Assembly (NCBI GenBank): GCA_905221605.1
Contig: CAJNDS010000102.1
Coordinates: 310,001 to 374,000, forward strand
Length of the DNA stretch: 64,000 nucleotides
DNA from: Symbiodinium natans
Lineage: Eukaryota; Sar; Dinophyceae; Suessiales; Symbiodiniaceae
Reading direction: 5' to 3'
Below are positions 25,600 to 36,368 of the stretch, piece after piece. The notes below the pieces were generated by a model. The model did no database searches. It was given only the letters and a program-made list of their open reading frames with translations, and had not been told where the DNA came from. The translations under genes and the position numbers were made by a program. Within the stretch, counting starts at the first letter, position 1; each line of letters opens with the position of its first letter.

Positions 25600-28500
25600 T
25601 CGAAACTTCGGGATCTTTGAAGGCCCCCCCCCCCCCCCAGACCCTTTTTGCTTGCGGTCTCGGTGGGGGCGCCAACTTCTCAAGCCCTAAACCCTAAACC
25701 CTAAACCCTAAACCCTAAACTCTCCAGTCGAAGAGCAGTGGGGAGCTGCAGCATTATAAAGGTTGTTGTTGTCCCGAAGCCCTATAGACTTACCCCGAGA
25801 CCCTTTTGCAGCAGACTTGCAGGGATCCTCTCCTACCCCTTTTTGAAAACGGACTTGATGACTGCACTGAACAAGGCTCTAGGGCACTTTCGTGCAGGCA
25901 CTTAGGGACTGTTGGGGGTGTTAGGCAGAGGGGTTCGAGACCAAACAGAATTGTGCAACCCAGGCAGGGATTGCGGGTCTAATCATGGGTTCCCCTCCTG
26001 ACCCGCCTCTATACTAGCCCCCCCCTTCCCCCTAGGTGCCCCCCCTTTAACCTGAGTTAGGCCTAATTATCCCTAAATGGCCTCTTAATTATGGGGGAAC
26101 CTAAACAATGCACAGGACGTGCTCTCATGAGGTATCCAAGCCAATTACGGCACTGTTTTTGGGACCCTCAAGTGCATGGAACACGGGTTCTTACAGGGGA
26201 TCTGATCCCTAAACTCTGAACCCTAAACCCTAAACCCTAAACCCTAAACCCTAAAGGTTTGTTGTTGGACTCTCCTGCTTCGGGTGGCTGCGTAGGGTGC
26301 CTAGGTGGGCTGAAACCATTCGAGAGAGGCATCTCCCCGCGGGTGTGGTGACGTGGAGGGCTGTGCGCGAGGGCGGTTTAGGGTTTATAGGGTTATTAGG
26401 GTTTATAGGGTGATTAGGGTTTTAGGGTTATTAGGGTTTTAGGGTTTAGGGTTTTAGGGTTTAGGATTATTAGGGTTTAGGCTTTAGGGAGGGAACCTTT
26501 GACCTTGATCTTGAAGCAGTACATGCACAGTCATGAGGGACCTGTCGTCTCTTGCCCTCCAACCGAGGGTTCACGGCCGTAGGGGTTCGGGGAAGGAATC
26601 CACCCTAAACCCTAAACCTGAAACCTCAACCCTAAACCCTAAAGGATGAGCCCCGGTCCTTTCCGACAGCTGCTCCATGCGCTTCGTCAGGGCAGATTCG
26701 GTTCGAGTCTTGGCCTTTGGGCGCTTGGGAATCTATCGGGTGTGGGGTTTAGGGTTTAGGGTTTAGGGTCTAGGGTTTAAGGTTTCAGGATGGGGTTGCA
26801 GTTGAAGGAACTTTCCGACAGGTTCACGCAGGCTTGGGCGTTGGATCCCCCCTCAATCTGTTCGCGCGATGGTGCAAAAACCAAGCTAAGTAGCCTCACG
26901 ACACATTGGAGGCTGTGACACTCAAGGCCCCTAAACCCTAAACCCAATTTCCCCTAAACAGCGAAGCTCGCAACCCTGAGCCCTGGTCCCTGGTCCTGTG
27001 CAGCCTCCGGAATCCAAAGCTTGGAAAACCCTAAACCCCAAACCCAAATGAAGCCCTAAATTCCTAAACCCTCAGCCCTAGTTAAGCCCTAAAGTCCTAA
27101 ACCCTAAACCCAAACTAAGCCCTAAATTCCTAAACCCTACGCCCAAATTAAGCCCTTAAAATCTGTTTGAAACCAGGCGCTGCCGATCAGCTAGGAAGCC
27201 CGAAATTCCTACACTCTAAACCCTAAACCCTAAATCATCCCTAAATCCCTTTGGCCGAGGTCCCTGAGGCCCCAGCGGCGTCCTGGGCTCGTTGGTTATT
27301 GGGGAGAAGGAGAGGTTGGGCCCTGCTGAGTCTTGGGACAGCTTAGGGTTCAGGGTTTTAGGCTAGGGCTTGGGGGATAGAGTAAAGGGTATAGGGTTTA
27401 GGGTGACGAGCATTACGTAGCTGTTCGAAAAACACATTCAAACATCCGGGGGCACTCGTAACCTAACAGCAAAAGGAACTCCAGAACCTCTGCTGCTCAA
27501 GTTGCATCAATCATGCCATTCCATTCTCGGCCCAAAAAGCATCCAGATGTGCAGAAGAGGGCGCGTTAACTCGCAGGGACTCTGTTTACCTACAGTTTAG
27601 GAGTAGGTACCCTCAATTGGTAGGTATAACATGGTATAACCCATGAAACTGTAGGTAAAGAGGGTCCCAGGTCAACCCAAAACGTCGCAAAGCACCTGAA
27701 CCATGATAGGCCCACCACATGCCCCCACACGTTGTTGAAACGCGAGTTGTGCTGAGCAAGGGGCCCGCTCGGCACTAAACTTCTCCACTATGCTCAGGGT
27801 CTTCCGCCGGTGGTTCCGATATCCTTTGCTGTGCTTGGGGGTTTTGGGGCTTTGGGCCTCCGGGCGTTAGGGGGTGGCTGGGGGACTGTGGGGCTGCTAC
27901 CAACCTCAAACCCTCCATGACCAGATGACCCTAAACCCTAAACCCTAAACCCTAAACCCTAAACTCTCAACCCTAAACCCTAAACCCTAAACCCTAAACC
28001 CTAACGGGAGCAGCATGCTTCAGACAGGGGCTGGTGCCCTTGAACCCCCCAAAAGCGAGTCGCTCTGGAGGAGTCCAAAAGTGGAATCCAGCATCTGCTT
28101 CGTGTCCTGCACGAGCGCGCGGGAGGAACGGCCCGAACCGGGTAGTTGCTGCTAAACGGTAGGTAAATAGAGTTCCATGCCAGACCCTTTCAAAGCCTGC
28201 CAGTCAGCCACGCCCTAAACCCTAAACCCTAAACCCTAAACCCGAAACCCGAAACCCTAAACCCTAAACCCTCAAGGCCCTTGAAAAGCCCTGGAAGTCC
28301 TCCGACAGCTGGCCGTCATCGGGGAGGTTGGTGTCCTCATTGGTCTTCTGGAGTTCCTTAACCTTCTGGTTCAAAGAACCTCGGTCAGGGTTCAGGGTTT
28401 AGGGCCGTTTCGGGCTTGTAGGGTACAAACGGCTTTTAGGGTATATAGGGCTGATGGGGTATATAGGGCCTTCTGGTTCAAAGAACCTCGGTCAGGGATG

Positions 28501-29060
28501 ACCTCTCAGACACACTGCAGGGCACTGACGGCTGCCAAAACTCAGCGGCCAGGGTTTAGGGTTTAGGGCCGCTAGGGTTTGTAGGGCTTGTAGAAATCTT
28601 GAGATTTCTTGAGGGTCTAGAAGTTGACAGCGATGCTTGCTTTAGGTTTATACCTTTCCGCCAGTCACTGCAGGGCAACTTGGGCAAACTGTACGAAGAG
28701 AAGGTTTGTAACCCTAAACCCTAAACTCTGAACCCTAAACCCATGGGTTTGACACATTCAGAGAGGCGCCCCGACATTGAAGAAGTGTTCGGATCAGCTA
28801 TCTGTAGGAGGAGTGAATTTTACTACATAAGCTTTAACCAAACCATAAACCATAAGACGTGCAGAAGGGTTTAGGGTTTAGGGTTTAGGGCTTAGAGGAG
28901 CTGAGGGCATTTACAGGGATTAAGCTAAAGTAGATCTGAACGGCTTCGGGTTAAGGTGCTGGGCTCAGAATGCTTCTGGTTTTTTTGGGCGCGCAGAGAA
29001 CTATGACCTTGCAAAGCTCGGAACCAGGGTAAGCAAAACTCGCTTCCCATATTGACAATG
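25600..29060. other. Repeat-dense stretch without fixed exons
   Basis: Telomere-type blocks at 25684-25722, 26208-26255, 26376-26490 (with TTATTAGGG variants), 26600-26643, 26744-26785, 27025-27250, 27930-28008, 28215-28275, 28389-28410, 28550-28590, 28710-28743 and 28865-28893. A family A element lies at 27576-27668. A local duplication of about 29 bp occurs at 28363 and 28469. An open stretch on the minus strand at 27670-27775 abuts the family A element. Confidence 0.6.
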
Positions 29061-29067
29061 TCCCAAT

Positions 29068-29183
29068 TCAGTCCAGGCAGCTGATGTCCTGAAGCATTTT
29101 GACCCGCCTGACGCCACTGTTCCCAGTAAGCACCGACCGGTTGTCCTCCAACTCTTGGATGATCTGCTTGCCTCCGGGACAGG
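29068..29183 (-). CDS. Probable 3'-terminal exon of unknown gene
   Basis: After CCGGATGCACAG the frame gives 37 codons and TGA (29070-29068). Composition is clearly coding (KQIIQELEDNRSVLTGNSG). Product unknown; the preceding exon was not found. Confidence 0.5.
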
Positions 29184-29184
29184 C

Positions 29185-29938
29185 TGTGCATCCGGAAAGA
29201 ACCTAAACTTAGACTCCCAACCCCAAATGCCCAGCCTCTGTAAGAGATGAGGCCCTACCTACCGTGCTGTGCTGAGCAGGTTCTCTAAACCCTAAACCCT
29301 AAACCCTAAACCCTCAACCCTAAACCCTAAACCCTAAACCGCATCAAACCAGGTGCTCTGCCCAAACCGTGTTCCAGAAACACCTAAGGCCAGCCACACA
29401 ATAGATCCCAGCTCAACGCGAACCCAGGATGGCCCAAACAAGGGTTTAGGGTTTAGGGTTTAGGGTGTAGGGTGTAGGGTTCAGGTTTTAGGGTTCAGGG
29501 TCCTGAATATGATCCTGATCCTCTTAGACCCAATAGGGGAAAATATAATTCCCATGGGCCTACCGAGGAACGCAGTGCGAGCCCTCAGCTGTCTTCTTTG
29601 TCGCTACCCCCCCCCCCCCGTCACTCCATTCGTCAACTGAAAGGTCTCCTAAACCCCGAACCCTACCTAAACTCGCTCCTCCATGCTTCTTATTGCTTCG
29701 ACTCATGAACTGGCTAGCTCCCTTCTTCCACTTCGGCTGCTGCCTGGATTGCCTCTCACTAGGTTTTTTTGGGCTTGGGGTTTAGGGCTTATGGGTGTAG
29801 GAACGTGGAACGTTAACCCAAGATGAATCCGGATGCGCTGGCCTTCCTTCTCCATGGCGAGGAGCACCTCCTTGGAAGAGGCCCCCGAATTTCTGCGCAT
29901 CACATGAGACACTTAACTCTAAGCACATGACAGCGCCA

Positions 29939-29969
<31 letters not shown>

Positions 29970-31255
29970 CTCGTATATCATACTACTGACACAGCTTCTT
30001 TTGCTACAGGCCAGGCAGGGATGCGGTAACCCTAAACCCTAAACCCTAAACCCTAAACCCTAAACCCTAAACCCTAAACCCTAAACCTCCAGGCCCCTGA
30101 AGCTCAGGACCAAGGAGCTCTTTGCTTCAGAAGGGTCGCCTTCTCGTCCTCCAGGGCCTCGTCTAAGATGTCCTGGCACCCCAATGCCCCAAAACCTTCT
30201 CAGTTGTCCAGTACCTAGGGGTTTTAAAGGTTAACCTTTGGGAATATAAGGGGAATATATTAACCCAAAAAGGCTAAAGGTTACCTACTCTACTACTAAG
30301 CCTTACGTATTTAAAAGGCAAGGCAGAGCTTGAGGGCCGGGGACTTGTGGGGTTAGGACACGACTTTGCTGGTTGGCCGGTTGAACCCTGGGAAAATCAC
30401 GCAGGGTGGACGGCAGCAGAAGGTTCACTTAAAATTGCCTATGTCGGGTACCCCAAGCAAACATGTACCATGATTTAGAGCACCGACCATATCGGGGATC
30501 ATCTCCCTGGGCTTCAGGGCTGACGGGGGTTGCGTTTTTCAGAGGTTCGCACCTTGTTTGCCCGGACGCTTGCAGCACTACAGTATGTTCTCTGGAATAT
30601 ATTTTAATGGGGGCAGGACTGTGGGCACTAAGAAAAACTTTTCTTTCATCCTCTAGAACACATTCTCTTTTTCATTTACATTTAATATTCATTGGTATTC
30701 TTCCTAACTCTTCCCCAATGCATTTCTCAAATGTTATGTCATGAAGAATCCATCCTTTCCAGGTTCTTTTAATTCCTGGAATTCCCAATAACTTTCCTAT
30801 CTTTCGGAAAAGGCCATTTTACTTAGTTCTTTTCATTGGCCTTTCTATATATGTTAATGCGGTTTGTGTTTCGTTCGCTCTTTCACTAATTTACTGTCAC
30901 GCGCTTTGTTCACCATGTTCATTTCGCTTGCAAAATGGTTCATTCGTTCTCCTCACGGTAAAAAACCCTGATAATCTCACCCTTTTGGGGCTCTTTCAGG
31001 CTCTTGCGGGCGCTTCTGGCACAGTCCCTGGGGACCAAATGCACCCTAAATGGGTTTATGGCTCATATACCTCAATTGGAAGTATAGTAGTATAGGGTAG
31101 ACGACCCTAATTTGAGGTTTCAGTTTAGGGTTAGGGCTTAGGGTTTACGGTTTAGGGTCTAGAGGGTCACTGTTCTAGCATTCATAGTCATTAGGGGGTT
31201 CCAGGCTTAGGAAAAAACCCGCCCGCCCAAAGAGTCCCATAACATTAAGAAAATA
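29185..31255. other. Repeats, AT microsatellite, family I repeat
   Basis: Telomere-type blocks at 29285-29342, 29440-29500, 30028-30090 and 31120-31170; (TA)n at 29947-29970; family I repeat at 30207-30298; a family D-like element near 31026-31118. Between 30300 and 31000 lies AT-richer unique DNA with no resolved exon. Confidence 0.6.
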
Positions 31256-31266
31256 TGAAATGTTCA

Positions 31267-31396
31267 TCCAAGGACTCGCCTTAATCGACGAAGGGCTTGC
31301 CTTATCGACGAAGGACTTGTCTTGTTCGACGAAGGACTTGGCTTATTCGACGAAGGACTTGGCTTATTCGACGAAGGACTTGGCGTATTCGACGAA
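31267..31396. repeat. 21-bp tandem repeat next to (TA)n
   Basis: About six units of CGACGAAGGACTTGGCTTATT, the last copies nearly identical, followed by a (TA)n run at 31412-31442 just left of the LTR element. Confidence 0.9.
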
Positions 31397-31463
31397 TTCA
31401 TTAGGGTTTAAATATATATTTATATATATATATATATATATACATATGAAGAGAGGTTTAGGG

Positions 31464-31750
31464 TACGGGGGGACAACCAAGGAAGGAAATCAACTCCCCT
31501 AATCGCCCTGAACTTATATTTCCCAGATCGAACCAAGAAACAACCAAGAACACGGATAAGAGCAACCCAGGGGGGAAGGAAAGGGGGAAGGAACCCACAC
31601 CCTTACCAAACCCTAAGAACCCAGGCACTTCTTTTTGAACTTGTGGCTTTCTGTTCAAGCCCATCTTGAGCCAAATACGATTACCGGGTTCATTAACCCT
31701 TCCAACTTCCAACACTAACTCCTTTCTACAATACCAATTGCAGCTCCGCA
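31464..31750 (-). repeat. 3' LTR of the LTR element (minus orientation)
   Basis: 287 bp, 286 identical to the other LTR. On the minus strand it is preceded by the purine run AGGGGGAG. Confidence 0.95.
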
Positions 31751-31765
31751 CTCCCCCTGTCCTAG
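31751..31765 (-). other. Polypurine tract
   Basis: The minus strand reads ACAGGGGGAG immediately before the TGCGG of the 3' LTR, the expected site of plus-strand DNA priming. Confidence 0.75.
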
Positions 31766-32120
31766 GATTTCCTAGGACACATTGGAGATGCAGATCTTTT
31801 GGCCAAAAACTGCCATTACGGCAGCAGCCAGCTGCTTGAAATGCAAATTGTGGTTTAACGTCTTCCAGGACGGAATTATAGCACATTGGCTAACCTACTA
31901 CCCATAGAGAATCTTTTTTCACCTTGATCCTCTCATCACTGAAGACTCCTTGGCCTTCTTCACCACAAACCGTGGTCTTCGCTACGCGAAAAGCTACTGA
32001 CTCCTACTATCAGGGATTTCCATACCCTTAATAGTAACCGCCACATTGTCAGCACATTGGCTGTTCCAGCGCACCGGTCTCCAGAAAGAGAAAAACCATC
32101 CCTTCATCCATACCATCCAA
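31766..32120 (-). other. 3' untranslated part of the LTR element
   Basis: About 355 bp between the ORF B stop and the polypurine tract with no supported ORF. The octamer CCAATGTG on the minus strand occurs here at least twice and again near both ORF boundaries. Confidence 0.6.
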
Positions 32121-35100
32121 TCACTTCTTTTTCCGATTGTTGGCAATCTTGAGGTGAAGTTGCAGCAGAATATACTCCAGGTCCGAAATCGTAAGAATAG
32201 GATCCTGTATGCCCCTTTGAATTGAGGATACCAATCCTTCTCTCTTTGCGTCCTCAATCGCCTGGCAAGATTGACCCAGCTCTTCATTCGCATTGGCAGA
32301 CCCTGGTGCCTCCGCATCGGATGGACGATCCTTTTCCTCAGGATCTTGCACCATTACCACCTCTTCTTTTTTGGGACTCTGACTTTTCTCCTTCTTCTTT
32401 GTCTTTCCACCGACATTTGACTTTGTGCGCGTCTTCGAGGATTTTTCCACTGCAGAAGCCACCACATTGGATGTTGATCCACCCTTCTCAATGATCGTCG
32501 GCATCTTCTTCGGCTTTGGAACCATGAGAGTGTAAGGATCTTCGATAGCTGCAGCTTTCCTCTTCTTTTTTACCTTTTTCTTCTCTTCTTCAACGGCAAC
32601 CTCCGTCTCCGAAGTCTCAACCACTCCTTTTTCGGCAGGAATATCCTTGCTGGACTCCCTTTCTAGGGATCTCTTTTTACCTCTTTTGGGATCCTTTTCC
32701 TCTCCCAAATTGGCTCGCTCATACCATATCCTCAGGTCATTGACCCATTCTTCCACCTCCGCGAGCGAAACCTCATACGACTTCACTACTTCGAGAAGTT
32801 CCAGCACGGACAACATTTCAGTGGTCCACGAAACCCATACTTGATCCATTTGGTCAGCATCTCCAGTGAACTTCAGGAGTTTGAACAATGGGTCCGCCTC
32901 TGCTCGAGCCAAATCTGGCTTGCCACCGGAGAGAAATGAAATCGCCTCCATCAACAGTTCCGTCATCTTGGTCTCTTCGTCATAAACCATAAAATCCTCC
33001 TCATCATCATCGAACTGTTCAGGAGGGATCTCCTTTTCTCCACCATTTGCACCAGACTTTCTCCTTGGACCATCCCTTGGGGGCGTCCTTGGAGACCTTG
33101 GCCTCTGTTTTTCCAACGGAACACCATGCTCGAAGACACACCTGTCACCAAATCGACACTTCCCAGACCGAGCAAACTGGACGCACCTCACACCAGTTGC
33201 ATCATGCGAGAACCCACAATCCTTTCCAGCGAAACATTCTCTCCCTGCCACATAGTATTTGCACCAATATGAATGTAGCACCACATCATCTTCGGAATGG
33301 ATGAATTTGCAGTCGTCACCGAATTTGCAGCGATCTTTCCCCCTGCCGAACCAATAGCAGAAACCCTTCTTCCTCTTCTCCAAGCGCTCTGCCTCATACC
33401 GGTCCATAGGGCGATTGTGCTCTACATGAACATTGCCATGTACCTGGGGACTGCTCCCTTCACCCGACGTGCTATCAGTATTTGGTGCTTGGAGTACAGC
33501 TGGAAAACCTGGCCTTGGTCCTACCACCTTCATGATCGGTTTTCCGCCAACTCCTGAGCCATGCTGAGACGATCCAAAAACATTGAACATCTTCATGAAG
33601 GCCTTCCTAGCGCCAATCTTCTGCACCCTTTTGATTGGACGTTTCATTGCTCCAACCTTGCATCCAGATGCATTCAAACGACGCAACCTTCTAAACCCAA
33701 CTCTATGTCCCTTCTTCCAAAGAGCCATAAGAATTTTAGAGGCAGTAACATTCTCCACCTCTACCTTTTCCAATGATCCCTCACTTCCCGGAACAAACCC
33801 ATCCATATCTGAAGACCTTTCCATCTTTTTTGACACCACTTCGTCGAGGTAGTCTTCTGAAATCCAGGGAAAGTTCCCCTTAGAGGAAGGATTGTCATCA
33901 TTGTTTGGTCCTTCACCAGGATATCCTTTGGTGCTGTCAAAGATCTTACCAGTAGTGCGGTCCTGCATAGAGAAATTCGAAGCCACGCGGGAGTACACTG
34001 ACCACAAGAAAATCCTTGTGTCCGCCAGTCTGGATGACCCACTGGATTTCTCCTCTTCCGGAGAAACTTCTGGCGCTTTGCCCTTCCCTCCAGTGTCACC
34101 GCTTGTCTCACCTCCAGCATCTTCAATGGGAATAAGGGATTCATTGTTCCCTTGATCAAGCACCGCATCCTCTAGTCCAAGAACTTCCAGCATCGCTGTC
34201 GAAGGATCCACCTCCTCATCCGCATCGTCGTCCATCCTTCTCCAGAGAGCCTCCAATTGGTCCGCACAAGTCGCCGCTTGAAGAAACTCCATCAACCGAG
34301 CCCTCCCGCGCTGCCAGAGAAATTCTGAAACCATCACCGACCCTTGTGCTCCCAGATTCAGGAATGGGTGAACCATTTTGGCTACCCTCGCCATAAGTTC
34401 AATATGAACTTCCATGCCTGGACTGCGGCTCCAATCATAGGCAATTGCCTCCATAGCAGTACCAAACTTGTCCGTATTCTTGAATTCCCCTTCCAGACCA
34501 GGAGACAACAAGGCACCCATCACCGAAAGAGGGTAATTCCCCACCGCCGGCAAGCACGGGTTGTCATGGAACGAATGATGCAGGTCAGTATAATATCCTT
34601 GATCTCTCCTTTGAAAAAGGAGTGTTCCAGTCCCTAGCTGGGCATTCATTTCATCCACTTGTACCATTTCAGCACATATCCTCTGTGCCAGGTGCGCCAT
34701 TGCTGGCCAGACGGTACGATCGGTCAGACCGCGACGCATAACCCAATCAGTTGTTGGCGACTGGATCAGCGTTCCTGGATCATACACCATAACCATTGCA
34801 CCGTCTCCCATTGACTGATCAGCATCGTCCTCCAGTGCCAGGTTCTCATCCTGTTCGCTTGCACCCTCGGATGACATGCTAATAACCAAATTTCGATCCA
34901 TCTTATTGGACCCTTTTTGGCAATCTCTTTGCCCCATTGGCAACTTGCCAACTGCAACCTTCCAATAAATTCGAGTCAGAAGGCCTTTCACCAGCAATTG
35001 CTGAAGGTCACTCCTCACCGGACCACCATCCAACATCTTCGCATCATTACCACGGAGATCATTGCTCCCGCCTTCTCCTTCTTTTTGGTCGGTCTCCTCG

Positions 35101-36368
35101 CCAGAAATCTGTACTGCTCCTTCCGGCGCCGTCTCCTGTCCAGCCACTTCATGCCCAGGAAGAACTTGAGCGCTTTCAGAGACATTCACCTGTCCAGCAG
35201 CACCTTGCCCAGGTAAAACCTCATCCGTGGAGCCCACCGCCAGCGAACCAACCATAACTGAACCATCCCTTGTTCTTTTTTGAGACCGTTCAGCTCGACG
35301 AGAAGGTTGTGGTAGCGAAAAAACTTGTGAAGTCACTTCTTGGCGGGTCTCCCCCCGCGACGCTTTGTCGCGCCCTTCGCCAAGGTGAACCGATTTTTTC
35401 GGCCCATCATTGGAGCCTGAAGAACCACTTTGTGGAACATTGCCACGACTCGCAGTTCTCCACGAATCCCTTTCTTGCAAAAAGAGTTCCTTCAGGCGTT
35501 GTACCGCATTGGTCTCCTCCTCGCTTGAATCGCTTGAGGAAGCGGCATACGAGACCAAAGCCTCCGCCTGGTCATCATCATCCACCACATCTGCCCACGC
35601 TCTGCTGAATGGATACGACAAACCACCACGAGGTTTCACCGGCTCCAGGGGCTTCGGTTTTTCCACCACTTCCGCCAGTTGCACTCGTCGTTGTGACCGA
35701 GATCGTGGCACCTGTCGCACCTGTTTTTTGTCCAGCAAGGGCCTTCCCCTTCTTACAGGGTTTGATCTTGACCGATACTTTTTCGTTGGTGGATTCACCG
35801 GCGGCATTCCAACTCCCACCAACCGCAGCTTCTGTACGCACAACGGAGACCTCTGTGCAAGCGTCCAACCATCACGGTACCTGACCTTATCAAAAAGCTC
35901 CCGATAGGAACCTCTCGGCATAGTTTTTGCACCGGAGTCTTCAGCTTCACGCACCTGAGTGAGGGTTCGCACCGCCGCTCTTCCAGTCCCTTTGTTCCCA
36001 GAAGATTGTTGTACCCGTACAGATGCATCAGAAGGAACTGCCTTTTCCGGTCCTCCCGGTCGATATCGGACCTCACCCACCAATTGCAGAATTTTGCATG
36101 CGGTCACTTTGTTGATCCCTTTGTCAACCAAATCTTCCACAAAGATGAACTCTTGCAAGTCCGACACATTGGTCACACCAAGCGTAATCATCACCTCACT
36201 TACATGAGGGGTATACACCCACAGGTGTGCGTTGCGAGCCATCCAATTTTCAATCGGCTCCTCCGGATTGTGAAGCTGAGTACTAGTGGATGCAGCCACC
36301 GAATTCTTTTGCTCATCAGCTTCTACTTCATCCAGAATATCCTTTTTCACCATCTTTTTGTGACACAT
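32121..36368 (-). CDS. ORF B of LTR element: three CCCH fingers, no pol domains
   Basis: It has 1415 codons, overlaps the end of ORF A by 41 nt and lies in its +1 frame. It therefore needs reinitiation, leaky scanning or a +1 frameshift unless separately spliced. A helical segment at ~40-100 is weakly SAM-like. A conserved-looking globular part spans ~525-720. CCCH fingers lie at C1004-C1014-C1020-H1024, C1036-C1045-C1051-H1055 and C1062-C1071-C1077-H1081. Next come a basic linker and an acidic/helical part at 1125-1230, and the C-terminus is rich in K and E with KKKVKKKRK, a likely nuclear signal. The three fingers are evenly spaced like a single RNA-binding array. Nothing resembles protease, integrase, reverse transcriptase or RNase H. 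Confidence 0.8.
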   Translation of the reverse strand: MCHKKMVKKDILDEVEADEQKNSVAASTSTQLHNPEEPIENWMARNAHLWVYTPHVSEVMITLGVTNVSDLQEFIFVEDLVDKGINKVTACKILQLVGEVRYRPGGPEKAVPSDASVRVQQSSGNKGTGRAAVRTLTQVREAEDSGAKTMPRGSYRELFDKVRYRDGWTLAQRSPLCVQKLRLVGVGMPPVNPPTKKYRSRSNPVRRGRPLLDKKQVRQVPRSRSQRRVQLAEVVEKPKPLEPVKPRGGLSYPFSRAWADVVDDDDQAEALVSYAASSSDSSEEETNAVQRLKELFLQERDSWRTASRGNVPQSGSSGSNDGPKKSVHLGEGRDKASRGETRQEVTSQVFSLPQPSRRAERSQKRTRDGSVMVGSLAVGSTDEVLPGQGAAGQVNVSESAQVLPGHEVAGQETAPEGAVQISGEETDQKEGEGGSNDLRGNDAKMLDGGPVRSDLQQLLVKGLLTRIYWKVAVGKLPMGQRDCQKGSNKMDRNLVISMSSEGASEQDENLALEDDADQSMGDGAMVMVYDPGTLIQSPTTDWVMRRGLTDRTVWPAMAHLAQRICAEMVQVDEMNAQLGTGTLLFQRRDQGYYTDLHHSFHDNPCLPAVGNYPLSVMGALLSPGLEGEFKNTDKFGTAMEAIAYDWSRSPGMEVHIELMARVAKMVHPFLNLGAQGSVMVSEFLWQRGRARLMEFLQAATCADQLEALWRRMDDDADEEVDPSTAMLEVLGLEDAVLDQGNNESLIPIEDAGGETSGDTGGKGKAPEVSPEEEKSSGSSRLADTRIFLWSVYSRVASNFSMQDRTTGKIFDSTKGYPGEGPNNDDNPSSKGNFPWISEDYLDEVVSKKMERSSDMDGFVPGSEGSLEKVEVENVTASKILMALWKKGHRVGFRRLRRLNASGCKVGAMKRPIKRVQKIGARKAFMKMFNVFGSSQHGSGVGGKPIMKVVGPRPGFPAVLQAPNTDSTSGEGSSPQVHGNVHVEHNRPMDRYEAERLEKRKKGFCYWFGRGKDRCKFGDDCKFIHSEDDVVLHSYWCKYYVAGRECFAGKDCGFSHDATGVRCVQFARSGKCRFGDRCVFEHGVPLEKQRPRSPRTPPRDGPRRKSGANGGEKEIPPEQFDDDEEDFMVYDEETKMTELLMEAISFLSGGKPDLARAEADPLFKLLKFTGDADQMDQVWVSWTTEMLSVLELLEVVKSYEVSLAEVEEWVNDLRIWYERANLGEEKDPKRGKKRSLERESSKDIPAEKGVVETSETEVAVEEEKKKVKKKRKAAAIEDPYTLMVPKPKKMPTIIEKGGSTSNVVASAVEKSSKTRTKSNVGGKTKKKEKSQSPKKEEVVMVQDPEEKDRPSDAEAPGSANANEELGQSCQAIEDAKREGLVSSIQRGIQDPILTISDLEYILLQLHLKIANNRKKK

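Noticed and set aside
27590-27775. Exon pair around the family A element at 27576-27668
   Set aside because: Both strands give partly open joins, and the GG-AG join used elsewhere meets an in-frame TGA, so no intron claim is made here.
31458-31886. 142-codon ORF covering the 3' LTR
   Set aside because: It is the LTR copy of the open frame upstream of ORF A plus untranslated DNA, with no separate coding signal.
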